Below are positions 51,743 through 59,795 of a stretch of 64,000 nucleotides of DNA, in pieces (position 1 is the stretch's first letter; every line of letters starts with the position of its first letter). The position numbers were made by a program, and so were the translations under genes. The stretch comes from JAEZFI01 sp044508215. Lineage in GTDB: Bacteria > Actinomycetota > Acidimicrobiia > Acidimicrobiales > Microtrichaceae. The notes beneath the pieces are model-generated. The model had not been told where the DNA came from. It ran no database searches and saw only the letters and a program-made list of their open reading frames with translations. The stretch lies in contig JBIQID010000001.1 in the NCBI GenBank assembly GCA_044508215.1, positions 41,046-105,045 of the forward strand. Reading direction: 5' to 3'.

Positions 51743-52351
51743 TCAGCCCTCGTCATCCTCCCCGGGGTCTGCCTCGTCGCTGCCATCCCCGTCGCTGTCG
51801 TCCCCGTTGCTCGCGGCGCCTTCGTCGGAAGCCGTCCACTGCTGGCGGGCCCACTCGGCGCACGCGATGCCGCAGGCGGTCGCCACGTTCAGGGATCCGA
51901 TCTTGCCGAGCAACGGGAGGTAGACCGCCCCGTCGCAGGCGTCGAGGGTGGCCGTCGACACGCCGTGGTCCTCGTGCCCGAGGACGAGGCACACGTCGCC
52001 GGTCAGGTCGGCCTCGTGCGCCGGCAGCGCCCCGTGACTGAGCTCCACGGCCAGCACCCGGAACCCGAGCGCCCGGGCAGCGACGACCGCGGCCGGGCCG
52101 TCGGCCACCGCCTCGACCTCGAAGAACCGCTCGCTGCCCATCGACGTGCGCCCCACCTGCGGGTGGTCCACGCCCGTTCCGTTCTCGGTGCACCAGAGGC
52201 GTGCGACCCGGTAGGCGGCGGCGGTGCGGAGGATGTTGCCGACGTTGTGCGGGCCCTGGATGCCGTCGAGGATCAGGCCCAGGCGGCCGGGCGTCCGTCG
52301 GCGCCAACCGCGGTGGAGGCGCTTCAGGTCAGTCGGTCGCAGCTGCCGCAC
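51743..52351 (-). CDS. TrmH/SpoU-family RNA 2'-O-methyltransferase
   Basis: The 202-residue protein has the SPOUT motifs: GPHNVGNILRTAAAY, VLGHEDHGVSTATLD and the knot motif LPLLGKIGSLNVATACGI. An acidic C-terminal tail (DDSDGDGSDEADPGEDD) is unusual for the family. It methylates ribose in tRNA or rRNA. It overlaps the upstream methyltransferase gene by 23 bases. Confidence 0.85.
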   Translation of the reverse strand: MRQLRPTDLKRLHRGWRRRTPGRLGLILDGIQGPHNVGNILRTAAAYRVARLWCTENGTGVDHPQVGRTSMGSERFFEVEAVADGPAAVVAARALGFRVLAVELSHGALPAHEADLTGDVCLVLGHEDHGVSTATLDACDGAVYLPLLGKIGSLNVATACGIACAEWARQQWTASDEGAASNGDDSDGDGSDEADPGEDDEG

Positions 52352-52940
52352 GGGCCCTCACCTCCAGGATGCGGAAGCCGCGGCGCGACAGCAGCCGCTC
52401 GGTGGGCCAGCCCTGCCCGTCCATCCACCTGGCGAGGCTGTCGGCGCCGAGGTTGCGCTGCACCACGAGCAGCGCCCGCCCACCCGGTGCCAGGCGGTCC
52501 AGCCACGTGCCCAGCAGGTCGTGGAGCGCCGTCTTGCCGATGCGGATGGGCGGGTTGGACCACAGCTCGTCGACGGCGGCGTCGGGCACCTCGTCGGGCC
52601 CGTGCACCTCCACGTTCCCGAGGCCCAGCTCGGCGGCGTTCGCGGCGCACAGCTCGCGGGCCCGCTCGTTCACGTCGGTCGCCCAGATGCGTGCGCCGGG
52701 GGAGCGGCGGGCGAGGGTCACCGCGATCGGCCCGTAGCCACAGCCGAGGTCCACGAGCAGCCCTTCGGGGGCAGGCGGCGGCCCCTCGGTGAGGAGCAGC
52801 TTCGTGCCCTCGTCGACCGCCCCTCGGCTGAAGACGCCGGCGTCGGTGCGGAGGCGAGCCACTCCCTCGGCGGTCACGAGCTCCACGGTCGAGGGCCGGT
52901 GGGCGGCGTCCGGTCGCTCCTCGAAGTACTGCGCGGCCAC
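52329..52940 (-). CDS. RsmC/RlmG-like class I RNA methyltransferase
   Basis: The 203-residue protein has the SAM-binding motif LLVDLGCGYGPIAVTLA and the catalytic motif SNPPIRIGK (NPPxxxGK), typical of RsmC/RlmG/MTS-family guanine-N2 methyltransferases. The N-terminal half of full-size RsmC is absent, as in many actinobacterial members. It likely acts on 16S or 23S rRNA. The GTG start is 8 bases after a TACCGT -10 element. Confidence 0.85.
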   Translation of the reverse strand: MAAQYFEERPDAAHRPSTVELVTAEGVARLRTDAGVFSRGAVDEGTKLLLTEGPPPAPEGLLVDLGCGYGPIAVTLARRSPGARIWATDVNERARELCAANAAELGLGNVEVHGPDEVPDAAVDELWSNPPIRIGKTALHDLLGTWLDRLAPGGRALLVVQRNLGADSLARWMDGQGWPTERLLSRRGFRILEVRARAAAATD

Positions 52941-52948
52941 TCGGAGCG

Positions 52949-52954
52949 ACGGTA
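52949..52954 (-). promoter_or_regulatory. -10 element (TACCGT) of the RsmC-like operon
   Basis: TACCGT on the minus strand is 8 bases before the GTG at 52940. Divergent from the def promoter. Confidence 0.5.
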
Positions 52955-52995
52955 GCCGCGTGTCACGTCGGATCGGGCCAGGGGAGGGGCTCCGA

Positions 52996-53001
52996 TAGCC
53001 T
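52996..53001 (+). promoter_or_regulatory. -10 element (TAGCCT) of the def operon
   Basis: TAGCCT is 7 bases before the ATG at 53009; leaderless arrangement for def-fmt-rsmB. Confidence 0.5.
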
Positions 53002-53008
53002 GCACCGC

Positions 53009-53542
53009 ATGGGCCTGCACTCGATCCGCATCGTCGGCGACCCCGTCCTCCGCGAGAAGGCGGTCGACGTCGCCGACATCGACGGTGCCCTCGTGAAGCT
53101 CGTCGACGACATGTTCGTCACCATGTACGAGGCCCCCGGCCTCGGCCTCGCCGCGCCCCAGGTGGGCGTGAAGAAGCGCTTCTTCGTGTACGACATCGGC
53201 GACGACCCCCAGGTCCTCTTCAACCCGCAGATCACCGGCAGCGACGGCGAGTGGGTGTACGAGGAGGGCTGCCTGTCGATCCCGGGGATGTCCTTCGAGA
53301 TCGTCCGCCCGAAGACCGTCGAGGTCACCGGCGTCGACCTCGACGGCAACGAGGTCTCGTTCGAGGCCGACGAGCTGCTCGCCCGCCTGATGCAGCACGA
53401 GATCGACCACCTCGACGGCGTCCTGCTCCTCGAGCACCTCGACGAGGAGCAGATGAAGACCGCCAAGAAGGCGATCCGTGAGATGCACATGGCGCCCGCG
53501 CCCGAGCCCACGCCGTCGCGGCGGGGGTTCCGGCTGAGGTGA
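53009..53542 (+). CDS. def: Peptide deformylase
   Basis: The 177-residue protein shows the three metal-site motifs: GLGLAAPQVG, EEGCLSIPG and QHEIDHLDG. It removes the formyl group from nascent proteins. Its stop overlaps the fmt start (GTGA), so the enzymes that add and remove the formyl group are made together. Confidence 0.97.
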   Translation: MGLHSIRIVGDPVLREKAVDVADIDGALVKLVDDMFVTMYEAPGLGLAAPQVGVKKRFFVYDIGDDPQVLFNPQITGSDGEWVYEEGCLSIPGMSFEIVRPKTVEVTGVDLDGNEVSFEADELLARLMQHEIDHLDGVLLLEHLDEEQMKTAKKAIREMHMAPAPEPTPSRRGFRLR

Positions 53543-54483
53543 CGCCCGTTCCCGCTGGCCGTCCCCGGCGGATCGCGTACCTCGGCACACCGGAGCTGGC
53601 CGTCGCGCCCCTGGTGGCGATGGTCGACGCCGGTTGGGAGATCGGCCTCGTCGTGTCCGCGCCCGACAAGCGCCGTGGCCGCGGGTCGACCCTCTCACCC
53701 AGCCCGGTGAAGGCCGCTGCGCTGGAGCGAGGGCTTGCGGTCACCGACGATCCCGACGACCTCCTGGAGGCCGGCTGCGACCTCGGCGTGGTGGTCGCCT
53801 ACGGCCGGATCATCCGGCCCCACCTGCTCGAACACATGCCGTTCGTGAACCTCCACGTCTCGCTGCTGCCGCGCTGGCGCGGCGCCGCGCCGATCGAGCG
53901 TGCCGTGCTGGCCGGCGACGAGCGCACCGGGGTGTGCCTCATGGCGGTGGAGGAGGGCCTCGACACGGGCGGCGTCTTCGCCCGCGCCGAGACGCAGGTC
54001 GACCGCAAGACCGTGGCCGAGCTCCGCACCGAGCTGATCGCCGCCGGCACCGAGCTGCTGCTCGACGCGCTCGAGAACGGGTTCGGCGATCCCGAGGCGC
54101 AGGACGGTGAGGTCACCTACGCCGAGAAGCTGCGACCGGAGGAGCTGCGGATCGACTGGACGGCCCCGGCCGTGCAGGTCGACCGGGTGGTCCGGGTGGG
54201 CGGGGCGTGGACCACTGCCGGCGGTCGCCGCCTGAAGGTGCACGCCGTCGAACCGCTCGCCGACCCCTCGAACCCCGGTTCTGTCCCGCGTGGTGCGACG
54301 GAACCGTCGCACCACGCGGGACAGAACGGCGGTGGGATGCCCGGAGCACTGGACGGCACGGTGGTCGCCTGCGGGGAGGGGAGCGTCGAGCTGATCGAGG
54401 TGCAGCCCGAGGGCAAGGCGGCGATGTCCGCCGATGCCTGGCGGCGTGGAGCTGGCGCCCGGGTCGAACGGCTGGGCCAGTGA
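53539..54483 (+). CDS. fmt: Methionyl-tRNA formyltransferase
   Basis: The 314-residue protein has the catalytic domain (YLGTPELAVAPL; HVSLLPRWRGAAPIERAVLAGD with the Asn/His/Asp site; DTGGV) and the C-terminal tRNA-binding domain. Residues 247-262 (SVPRGATEPSHHAGQN) are encoded by a 48-base palindromic element. It sits in a surface loop just before the PGALDGTVV strand, so the enzyme should still fold. The GTG start overlaps def; the stop overlaps rsmB (GTGA). Confidence 0.95.
   Translation: MTPVPAGRPRRIAYLGTPELAVAPLVAMVDAGWEIGLVVSAPDKRRGRGSTLSPSPVKAAALERGLAVTDDPDDLLEAGCDLGVVVAYGRIIRPHLLEHMPFVNLHVSLLPRWRGAAPIERAVLAGDERTGVCLMAVEEGLDTGGVFARAETQVDRKTVAELRTELIAAGTELLLDALENGFGDPEAQDGEVTYAEKLRPEELRIDWTAPAVQVDRVVRVGGAWTTAGGRRLKVHAVEPLADPSNPGSVPRGATEPSHHAGQNGGGMPGALDGTVVACGEGSVELIEVQPEGKAAMSADAWRRGAGARVERLGQ
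54279..54326. repeat. 48-base palindromic element, copy 4, in frame inside fmt
   Basis: Arms 54279-54299 and 54306-54326 flank GGAACC. Ends are TTCTGT and ACAGAA. It adds 16 residues in frame to the C-terminal domain of Fmt without a stop. Confidence 0.85.
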
Positions 54484-55610
54484 GCGACGGCGTCGAGGCG
54501 CGCCGCGTCGCGATCGGGGCGCTCCGCCGGATCGAAGACGACTCCGCCTACGCCAACCTGGCGCTGGGCCCGATCCTCGACCGCTCGGAGCTGGCCGACC
54601 GCGACAAGGCGGTCGTGACCGACCTCGTCTACGGGACGCTGCGGCGGAAGCGGTCGTGCGACCACCTCGTCGACCGGTTCCTCTCCAGCCCGCCGCCTCC
54701 CGTCGCCCGTGCCGCCCTCCGACTGGGCGCCTACCAGCTGGCCTTCGCCGGCACCCCGGCCCACGCGGCGGTCTCCACCACCGTGTCCGCCGTCCCCCAG
54801 CGGTTCCGAGGACTCGTGAACGCGGTCCTGCGCAAGGTGGCCACGAGCGACGTCGAGTGGCCCGACGTCGGCACCCGCCTGTCGTACCCCGACTGGATCG
54901 TCGACCGGTTCGTCGAGGACCTCGGCGAGGCCGACGGCCTGGCGGCCCTCGAGGCCATGAACCAGCCGGCGGAGGTCACCCGGCGAGCCGACGGCTACGT
55001 CCAGGACCTGGCCTCGCAATGGGTCGCCGAGGCCGTGGAGGTCGAGGACGGCGGTTCGGTCGCCGACGTGTGCGCCGCCCCAGGCGGGAAGGCGACCGCG
55101 ATCGCCGGGCGCGGCGCCCGGGTGGTGGCGATGGACCTCCGTCCGAAGCGGGCCGGGCTGGTGCGGCAGAACGCCGACCGCATCGAGGTGCCGCTGCTCG
55201 CCGTGGCGGGTGACGCCACCGCTCCGCCGCTGCGCCGGCAGGCCTTCGATGCCGTGCTGGTGGACGCTCCCTGTTCGGGCCTCGGGGTCCTCCGTCGCCG
55301 GGCTGATGCCCGCTGGCGGGTCCGGCCGGAGGACGTCGACCGCCTCGCAGGGGTGCAGTCCCAGCTGATCGACGCCGCGGTGGACCTGCTCCGACCCGGC
55401 GGCCTCCTCGTGTACTCGGTGTGCACCCTGACACGAGCCGAGACCACCGAACAGGCGGCCGCAGCGACCGGGCGGCACCCGCAGCTCGAGCCCCTGGAAC
55501 CCCTGGGCGGCCCCTGGCGCGCCGTGGACGGTGGGGGCCTGGTGCTGCCCCACGACGCCGGGACCGACGGGATGGCCGTGTTCAGGTGGCGGATACGATC
55601 GACGCCATGA
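54480..55610 (+). CDS. rsmB: 16S rRNA (cytosine967-C5)-methyltransferase RsmB
   Basis: The 376-residue protein has the N-terminal NusB-like helical domain (residues 1-140; VYGTLRRKRSCDHL) and the RsmB catalytic domain with VADVCAAPGGKATAI, DAPCSGLGVLRRRAD (the first Cys) and VYSVCTLT (the catalytic Cys). It methylates C967 of 16S rRNA. The GTG overlaps the fmt stop and its own stop overlaps the moaB start (ATGA). Confidence 0.95.
   Translation: MSDGVEARRVAIGALRRIEDDSAYANLALGPILDRSELADRDKAVVTDLVYGTLRRKRSCDHLVDRFLSSPPPPVARAALRLGAYQLAFAGTPAHAAVSTTVSAVPQRFRGLVNAVLRKVATSDVEWPDVGTRLSYPDWIVDRFVEDLGEADGLAALEAMNQPAEVTRRADGYVQDLASQWVAEAVEVEDGGSVADVCAAPGGKATAIAGRGARVVAMDLRPKRAGLVRQNADRIEVPLLAVAGDATAPPLRRQAFDAVLVDAPCSGLGVLRRRADARWRVRPEDVDRLAGVQSQLIDAAVDLLRPGGLLVYSVCTLTRAETTEQAAAATGRHPQLEPLEPLGGPWRAVDGGGLVLPHDAGTDGMAVFRWRIRSTP
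55594..55599 (+). promoter_or_regulatory. -10 element (TACGAT) inside the rsmB 3' end
   Basis: TACGAT is 7 bases before the ATG at 55607, nearly the same sequence as in front of ribD. It would allow leaderless expression of moaB apart from rsmB. Confidence 0.4.
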
Positions 55611-56101
55611 GCTCTGAGCCGCACCCCCTCCTGGCGAAGATCCTCACCGTGAGCGACGGGGTCGCTGCCGGCTCCCGTGAGGACGGGGCCGGGCGGGCGC
55701 TCCGCGAGCTGCTCGAGTCGAAGGGCTTCGAGGTCTGCGAGCACCGGGTGATCCAGGACGGCGCCGCAGTGGTGGCGAACGCGCTCTCCCACATGGCGTA
55801 CGGGTTCAACGGGCTGATCGTGACCACGGGCGGCACCGGGTTCGGTCCCCGTGACAACACGCCCGAGGGCACCCGGCGCATCCTCGACCGGCGCGCCTCC
55901 GGCCTGGCCGAGGCGATGCGCTCGGCCAGCCCCTTGGGCCGGCTGTCGCGTGGGGTGGCGGGCACCCGCGGCCGCGCTCTGATCGTGAACGTCCCCGGCT
56001 CCACGAACGGCGCCGTCGAGATGCTCTCGGCGATCCTCGACATCGTCCCCCACGCCCTCGAGCTGATGAACGGCAGCACGGTCACGGCCCACCCTGTCTG
56101 A
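55607..56101 (+). CDS. Molybdopterin adenylyltransferase (MogA/MoaB family)
   Basis: The 164-residue protein has the molybdopterin-binding pattern ILTVSDGVAAGSREDGAG, TTGGTGFGPRDNTPEGTR and VNVPGS. It adenylates molybdopterin during molybdenum-cofactor synthesis. No other moa gene is in the window. In many actinobacteria rpe or rib genes sit here instead. A terminator hairpin follows the stop. Confidence 0.85.
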   Translation: MSSEPHPLLAKILTVSDGVAAGSREDGAGRALRELLESKGFEVCEHRVIQDGAAVVANALSHMAYGFNGLIVTTGGTGFGPRDNTPEGTRRILDRRASGLAEAMRSASPLGRLSRGVAGTRGRALIVNVPGSTNGAVEMLSAILDIVPHALELMNGSTVTAHPV

Positions 56102-56112
56102 CCGTCCTGACC

Positions 56113-56140
56113 GGCCCGGCCTGGATTGATGGGCCGGGCC
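56113..56140. terminator. Hairpin between moaB and ribD
   Basis: A 9-base stem GGCCCGGCC/GGCCGGGCC with a 10-base loop (TGGATTGATG), 12 bases after the moaB stop. Likely terminator of the def-fmt-rsmB-moaB block. Confidence 0.6.
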
Positions 56141-56157
56141 AGGTCCGGGGGCCGCCG

Positions 56158-56171
56158 GTCGAATTTTCGAC
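56158..56171. promoter_or_regulatory. Palindrome upstream of ribD
   Basis: The perfect palindrome GTCGAATTTTCGAC is 31 bases before the ribD -10 element. It could be an operator; no FMN riboswitch is seen here. Confidence 0.4.
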
Positions 56172-56201
56172 GGCCGCTGGAGATTCGACCACCACCCGGG
56201 C

Positions 56202-56207
56202 TACGAT
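56202..56207 (+). promoter_or_regulatory. -10 element (TACGAT) of the rib operon
   Basis: TACGAT is 7 bases before the ribD ATG (56215); leaderless transcription predicted. Confidence 0.5.
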
Positions 56208-56214
56208 CGACGCG

Positions 56215-57258
56215 ATGTCCGACCCCCACGAGTTCAGCGCCGCGGACCGCGAGTGCATGATCAGGGCGATCGCGGCGGCCGCCCAGGTGCGCTGCGTGAC
56301 CTCCCCGAACCCGTGGGTCGGCTGCGTGATCCGCACCGAGGACGGCCAGCTCCACGAAGGGGTCACCCACGAACCGGGCGGCCCGCACGCCGAGGTCGAC
56401 GCCCTGGGCTCCGCCGGCGAGGCCGCCCGCGGCGCCACCGTCTACGTCACACTCGAGCCGTGCGTGCACACCGGCCGCACCGGGCCGTGCGTCGACGCGC
56501 TGGTCGAGGCCGGCGTGTCGAGGGTGGTGGTCGGCCTCGAGGACCCCGACGGCCGGATGCGCGGGCGTGGCATCGCTGCGCTTCGCGACGCCGGGATCAC
56601 CGTCGACGTCGGGCTCTACGAGGACCGGGTCCGCAACCAGCTCGCTGCCTACATCAAGCACCGAACCACCGGGCGGCCCTACGTGGTGCTGAAGCTCGCC
56701 GCCACCCTCGACGGCGGCACCGCGGCCCCCGACGGCTCCAGCCAGTGGATCACCTCGCCCGAGGCGCGAGCCGACGGCCACCGCGTGCGGGCCGAGAGCG
56801 ACGCGATCATCGTCGGCTCCGGCACGATCCGCCGTGACGACCCGTCCCTGACGGTCCGGGACTACCGCCCGCCGGTGGTGCCGCGGAACCGAGGGATCGA
56901 CCCGCTGCGGGTCATCCTGGGCAGCGCTCCGCCAGAGGCGCGCGTGCAGCCGTGCCGCGAGATGCACGGCGACCTGCCGTCGGTGCTCGACGAGCTGGGC
57001 GCGGACGGCATCGTGCAGGTGGTGGTGGAGGGCGGTGCGTCCGTCGCCGGCTCGTTCCACCGGGCGGGTCTCGTCGACCGCTACATCATCTACATCGCAC
57101 CGGCGCTGTGGGGCGGAGGCGACGCCCGCGGGCTGTTCACCGGCAACGGTGCCTACCGCATCGACGACCTGTGGCGCGGCGCGTTCAGCTCGATCGAACG
57201 CGTCGGCACCGACCTGCGAATCGAGCTGGCACCCGCCGGCGGGGACGGGGTGGGCTGA
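56215..57258 (+). CDS. ribD: Riboflavin biosynthesis deaminase/reductase
   Basis: The 347-residue protein has the N-terminal zinc deaminase (PNPWVGCVI, PHAEVDAL and EPCVHTGRTGPC) and the C-terminal reductase (LKLAATLDGGTA, RADGHRVRAESDAIIVG, GTIRRDDPSL, VVVEGGASVAGSFHRAG). It performs two steps from the GTP-derived pyrimidine in riboflavin synthesis. The operon continues with ribE (TGATG overlap), ribBA and ribH. Confidence 0.96.
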   Translation: MSDPHEFSAADRECMIRAIAAAAQVRCVTSPNPWVGCVIRTEDGQLHEGVTHEPGGPHAEVDALGSAGEAARGATVYVTLEPCVHTGRTGPCVDALVEAGVSRVVVGLEDPDGRMRGRGIAALRDAGITVDVGLYEDRVRNQLAAYIKHRTTGRPYVVLKLAATLDGGTAAPDGSSQWITSPEARADGHRVRAESDAIIVGSGTIRRDDPSLTVRDYRPPVVPRNRGIDPLRVILGSAPPEARVQPCREMHGDLPSVLDELGADGIVQVVVEGGASVAGSFHRAGLVDRYIIYIAPALWGGGDARGLFTGNGAYRIDDLWRGAFSSIERVGTDLRIELAPAGGDGVG

Positions 57259-57878
57259 TGTTCACGGGGATCGTGGAGGAGCTGGGCCGGGTGGAGTCCC
57301 GCGAGGGGGCGCGGGTCCGCATCGCCGCCCGCTCGGTGCTCGACGGCGTCCAGCTGGGCGACTCGACCGCGGTGAACGGATGCTGCCTGACGGTGGTGGC
57401 CTTCGAGCACCCGGCGGGCGACGCCGACGGCTGGTGGGAGGCCGACGTCAGCGACGAGACCTACGCCCGCACGTCCCTCGGCACCCTTGCCCCCGGCGAC
57501 CCGGTGAACCTCGAACGACCCGTCCGCCTGATCGACCGGCTCGGGGGCCACCTGGTCCAAGGCCACGTCGACGCGGTCGGCGAGGTCGTCCAACCGGTGC
57601 CGGACCTGCGGGTCCGCATGCCCGAGCACCTCGCCCGGTACGTCGTGGAGAAGGGGTCGATCGCCGTCGACGGCGTGAGCCTCACCGTGGTCGACGTGGA
57701 CCACGACAGCTTCTCCGTCGCCGTCATCCCCCACACCGCGGCGGTGACCACGCTCGGGGCCCGACAGCCCGGTGACCCCGTGAACCTCGAGGTCGACGTC
57801 ATGGCGAAGTACGCCGAGAAGCTCTTGTCCGGCCGGATCCCCCCGCCCGGCGAAGGAGGCAGCGATGAGCGAGCTTGA
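57258..57878 (+). CDS. ribE: Riboflavin synthase alpha subunit
   Basis: The 206-residue protein starts MFTGIVEELG and contains two lumazine-binding repeats, with GHLVQGHVDAVG in the second and VNGCCLTVV / VDGVSLTVVDV in the two halves. It joins two lumazine molecules to make riboflavin. It shares one base with the ribD stop (TGATG) and its stop overlaps ribBA by 14 bases. Confidence 0.95.
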   Translation: MFTGIVEELGRVESREGARVRIAARSVLDGVQLGDSTAVNGCCLTVVAFEHPAGDADGWWEADVSDETYARTSLGTLAPGDPVNLERPVRLIDRLGGHLVQGHVDAVGEVVQPVPDLRVRMPEHLARYVVEKGSIAVDGVSLTVVDVDHDSFSVAVIPHTAAVTTLGARQPGDPVNLEVDVMAKYAEKLLSGRIPPPGEGGSDERA

Positions 57879-59124
57879 CGAAGCAGCGGAGACAGCGGAA
57901 GCGCCGTCGCCGGACAGCGGCTTCGCCTCGATCCCAGACGCCGTCGCGGCGATCGGGCGCGGCGAGATCGTGGTGGTCGTCGACGACGAGGACCGCGAGA
58001 ACGAGGGCGACCTCATCATGGCGGCCGAGTTCGCCACCCCGGAGAAGATCGCCTTCTTCCTGCACCACACGTCTGGGTACATCTGCGCCCCGGTCACGTC
58101 CGAGCGGGCGCGCGAGCTCGACCTGCCGCACATGGTCGTGCAGAACACCGAGAGCATGCGCACGGCGTTCCTCGTGACGGTCGACTACCGCCACGGCACG
58201 ACCACCGGCATCTCGGCGTTCGACCGCTCGGCCACCATCAAGGCCCTGGTCGACCCGTCGACGCGGCCCGGCGACCTCGCCCGGCCCGGCCACATCGCCC
58301 CCCTGGAGGCGCGGGAGGGCGGCGTGCTGAAGCGCGCCGGCCACACCGAGGCCGCCGTCGACCTCGCCCGCCTCGCCGGCCTGTACCCGGCCGGCGTGCT
58401 CTGCGAGATCGTCGACGAGAACAAGATGGACATGGCCCGCGTGCCCGAGCTGAAGAAGTTCGCGGCAGAGCACGGGCTGCTCATGATCTCGATCGCCGAC
58501 CTGGTGCGCTACCGGCGGCAGACCGAGAAGCTGGTGCGGCGGATCGCCGAGGCTCGCATCCCCACCAGGTGGGGCGACTTCACCTGCTACGTCTACGAGT
58601 CCGTCCTCGACGGCGAACAGCACGTGGCCCTGGTCGCGGGAGCCGTGGCCGGCGAGTCCGACGTGCTCGTCCGCGTGCACTCCGAGTGCCTCACCGGGGA
58701 CGTGATGGGATCGCTCCGCTGCGACTGCGGCACCCAGCTCGACAGCGCCATGTCGCTGATCGCCGACGAAGGCCTGGGCGTGGTGGTGTACCTGCGGGGC
58801 CACGAGGGCCGAGGCATCGGTCTGGGCCACAAGATCCGCGCCTACGGCCTCCAGGACACGGGCCTCGACACGATCGAGGCCAACCAGGCGCTGGGCCTGC
58901 CGATCGACAGCCGCGAGTACGGCATCGGCGCCCAGATCCTCAACGACCTGGGCATCACCACGATGCGCCTCATCACGAACAACCCTTCGAAGTTCGGCGG
59001 CCTCGAGGGCTTCGGGCTCGAGATCACCAGCCGCGTCTCCGTCTCGGCCGAGCCGAACGAGCACAACGAGCGGTACCTGCGGACGAAGCGTGACCAGATG
59101 GGTCACCTCATCGAGGGGCTCTGA
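57865..59124 (+). CDS. ribBA: 3,4-dihydroxy-2-butanone-4-phosphate synthase/GTP cyclohydrolase II
   Basis: The 419-residue protein has RibB in the first half (VVDDEDRENEGDLIMAAE, HTSGYICAP, KRAGHTEAA) and RibA in the second (RVHSECLTGDVMGSLRCDCG with the zinc Cys, YLRGHEGRGIGL, and GIGAQILNDLGI). The two halves provide both starting compounds of the pathway. A GGAGG ribosome binding site precedes the ATG. ribH follows with a one-base overlap. Confidence 0.96.
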   Translation: MSELDEAAETAEAPSPDSGFASIPDAVAAIGRGEIVVVVDDEDRENEGDLIMAAEFATPEKIAFFLHHTSGYICAPVTSERARELDLPHMVVQNTESMRTAFLVTVDYRHGTTTGISAFDRSATIKALVDPSTRPGDLARPGHIAPLEAREGGVLKRAGHTEAAVDLARLAGLYPAGVLCEIVDENKMDMARVPELKKFAAEHGLLMISIADLVRYRRQTEKLVRRIAEARIPTRWGDFTCYVYESVLDGEQHVALVAGAVAGESDVLVRVHSECLTGDVMGSLRCDCGTQLDSAMSLIADEGLGVVVYLRGHEGRGIGLGHKIRAYGLQDTGLDTIEANQALGLPIDSREYGIGAQILNDLGITTMRLITNNPSKFGGLEGFGLEITSRVSVSAEPNEHNERYLRTKRDQMGHLIEGL

Positions 59125-59612
59125 TGGCCGGCGACGACCTGCGCTCCGACGCGCCGCTGCCCGAGCTCGACGGTTCGGGCATGCGCATCGCCGTGGTGTG
59201 CGGGCGCTTCAACGACGTGATCACGCTCCGGCTGCTCGAGGGCACCCGTCGCGGCCTCGCCCAGCTGGGCGTCGCCGATGACGACGTCGTGGTCGAGTGG
59301 GTGGCGGGCAGCTTCGAGATCCCGTTCGCCGCCCGGCTGCTGGCCCTCACCGGCCGGTTCGACGCGGTGATCTGCCTCGGCGCGGTGATCCGGGGCGAGA
59401 CCAGCCACTACGACTTCGTGGCAGGGGAGTGCGCCCGCGGCATCACCGACGTCCAGCTCTCCACCGGCGTGCCGACGATGTTCGGCGTGCTCACTACCGA
59501 GAACGACGAGCAGGCGCTCGCCCGCTCCGAGGGCCCCGGTGGCCACAACGTGGGGGAGGAGTGCGCTCGCACCGCCGTCGAGATGGCCACCCTCACCCGC
59601 CGCTATTCCTGA
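59124..59612 (+). CDS. ribH: 6,7-dimethyl-8-ribityllumazine synthase
   Basis: The 162-residue protein has the lumazine synthase motifs: VVCGRFNDVITLRLLEG, VAGSFEIPFAARLL, the catalytic His in GAVIRGETSHYDFV, and GVLTTENDEQALAR. It completes the riboflavin operon. The three bases of the ribBA stop overlap its start (TGATG). A cluster of short repeats follows the stop. Confidence 0.96.
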   Translation: MAGDDLRSDAPLPELDGSGMRIAVVCGRFNDVITLRLLEGTRRGLAQLGVADDDVVVEWVAGSFEIPFAARLLALTGRFDAVICLGAVIRGETSHYDFVAGECARGITDVQLSTGVPTMFGVLTTENDEQALARSEGPGGHNVGEECARTAVEMATLTRRYS

Positions 59613-59635
59613 CGCCGGACCCCCGTCCCAACTGT

Positions 59636-59781
59636 CACGTTCCTCAACTGTCGCGATCTTGGGCGGGATCGAGCGATCTTCGCGACTGTCGCGATCTTGA
59701 ACCGTCGCGAACTTCGCGACTGTCGCGATCTTCGGCGGCATCCAGCGAACTTCGCGACTGTCGCGATCTTCGAGTGGGCGG
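59636..59781. repeat. Array of short repeats downstream of ribH
   Basis: About seven imperfect copies of a 17-20 base unit, best written ACTGTCGCGATCTT(C/G), follow each other with variable spacers (GGCGGGATCGAG, GGCGGCATCCAG). The unit CGCGACTGTCGCG is itself nearly palindromic. The same core occurs in reverse orientation at 32349-32473. It lies between the convergent ribH and SpoU genes. Confidence 0.7.
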
Positions 59782-59795
59782 GAATGCGGAGCGGG

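Noticed and set aside
56102..56214. FMN riboswitch upstream of ribD
   Set aside because: The region is only 113 bases, holds a terminator-like hairpin and a -10 element 7 bases before the ATG, and none of the conserved RFN motifs is visible.
59636..59781. CRISPR-like array
   Set aside because: Units are short and uneven, spacers are not unique equal-length sequences, and no cas gene is nearby.
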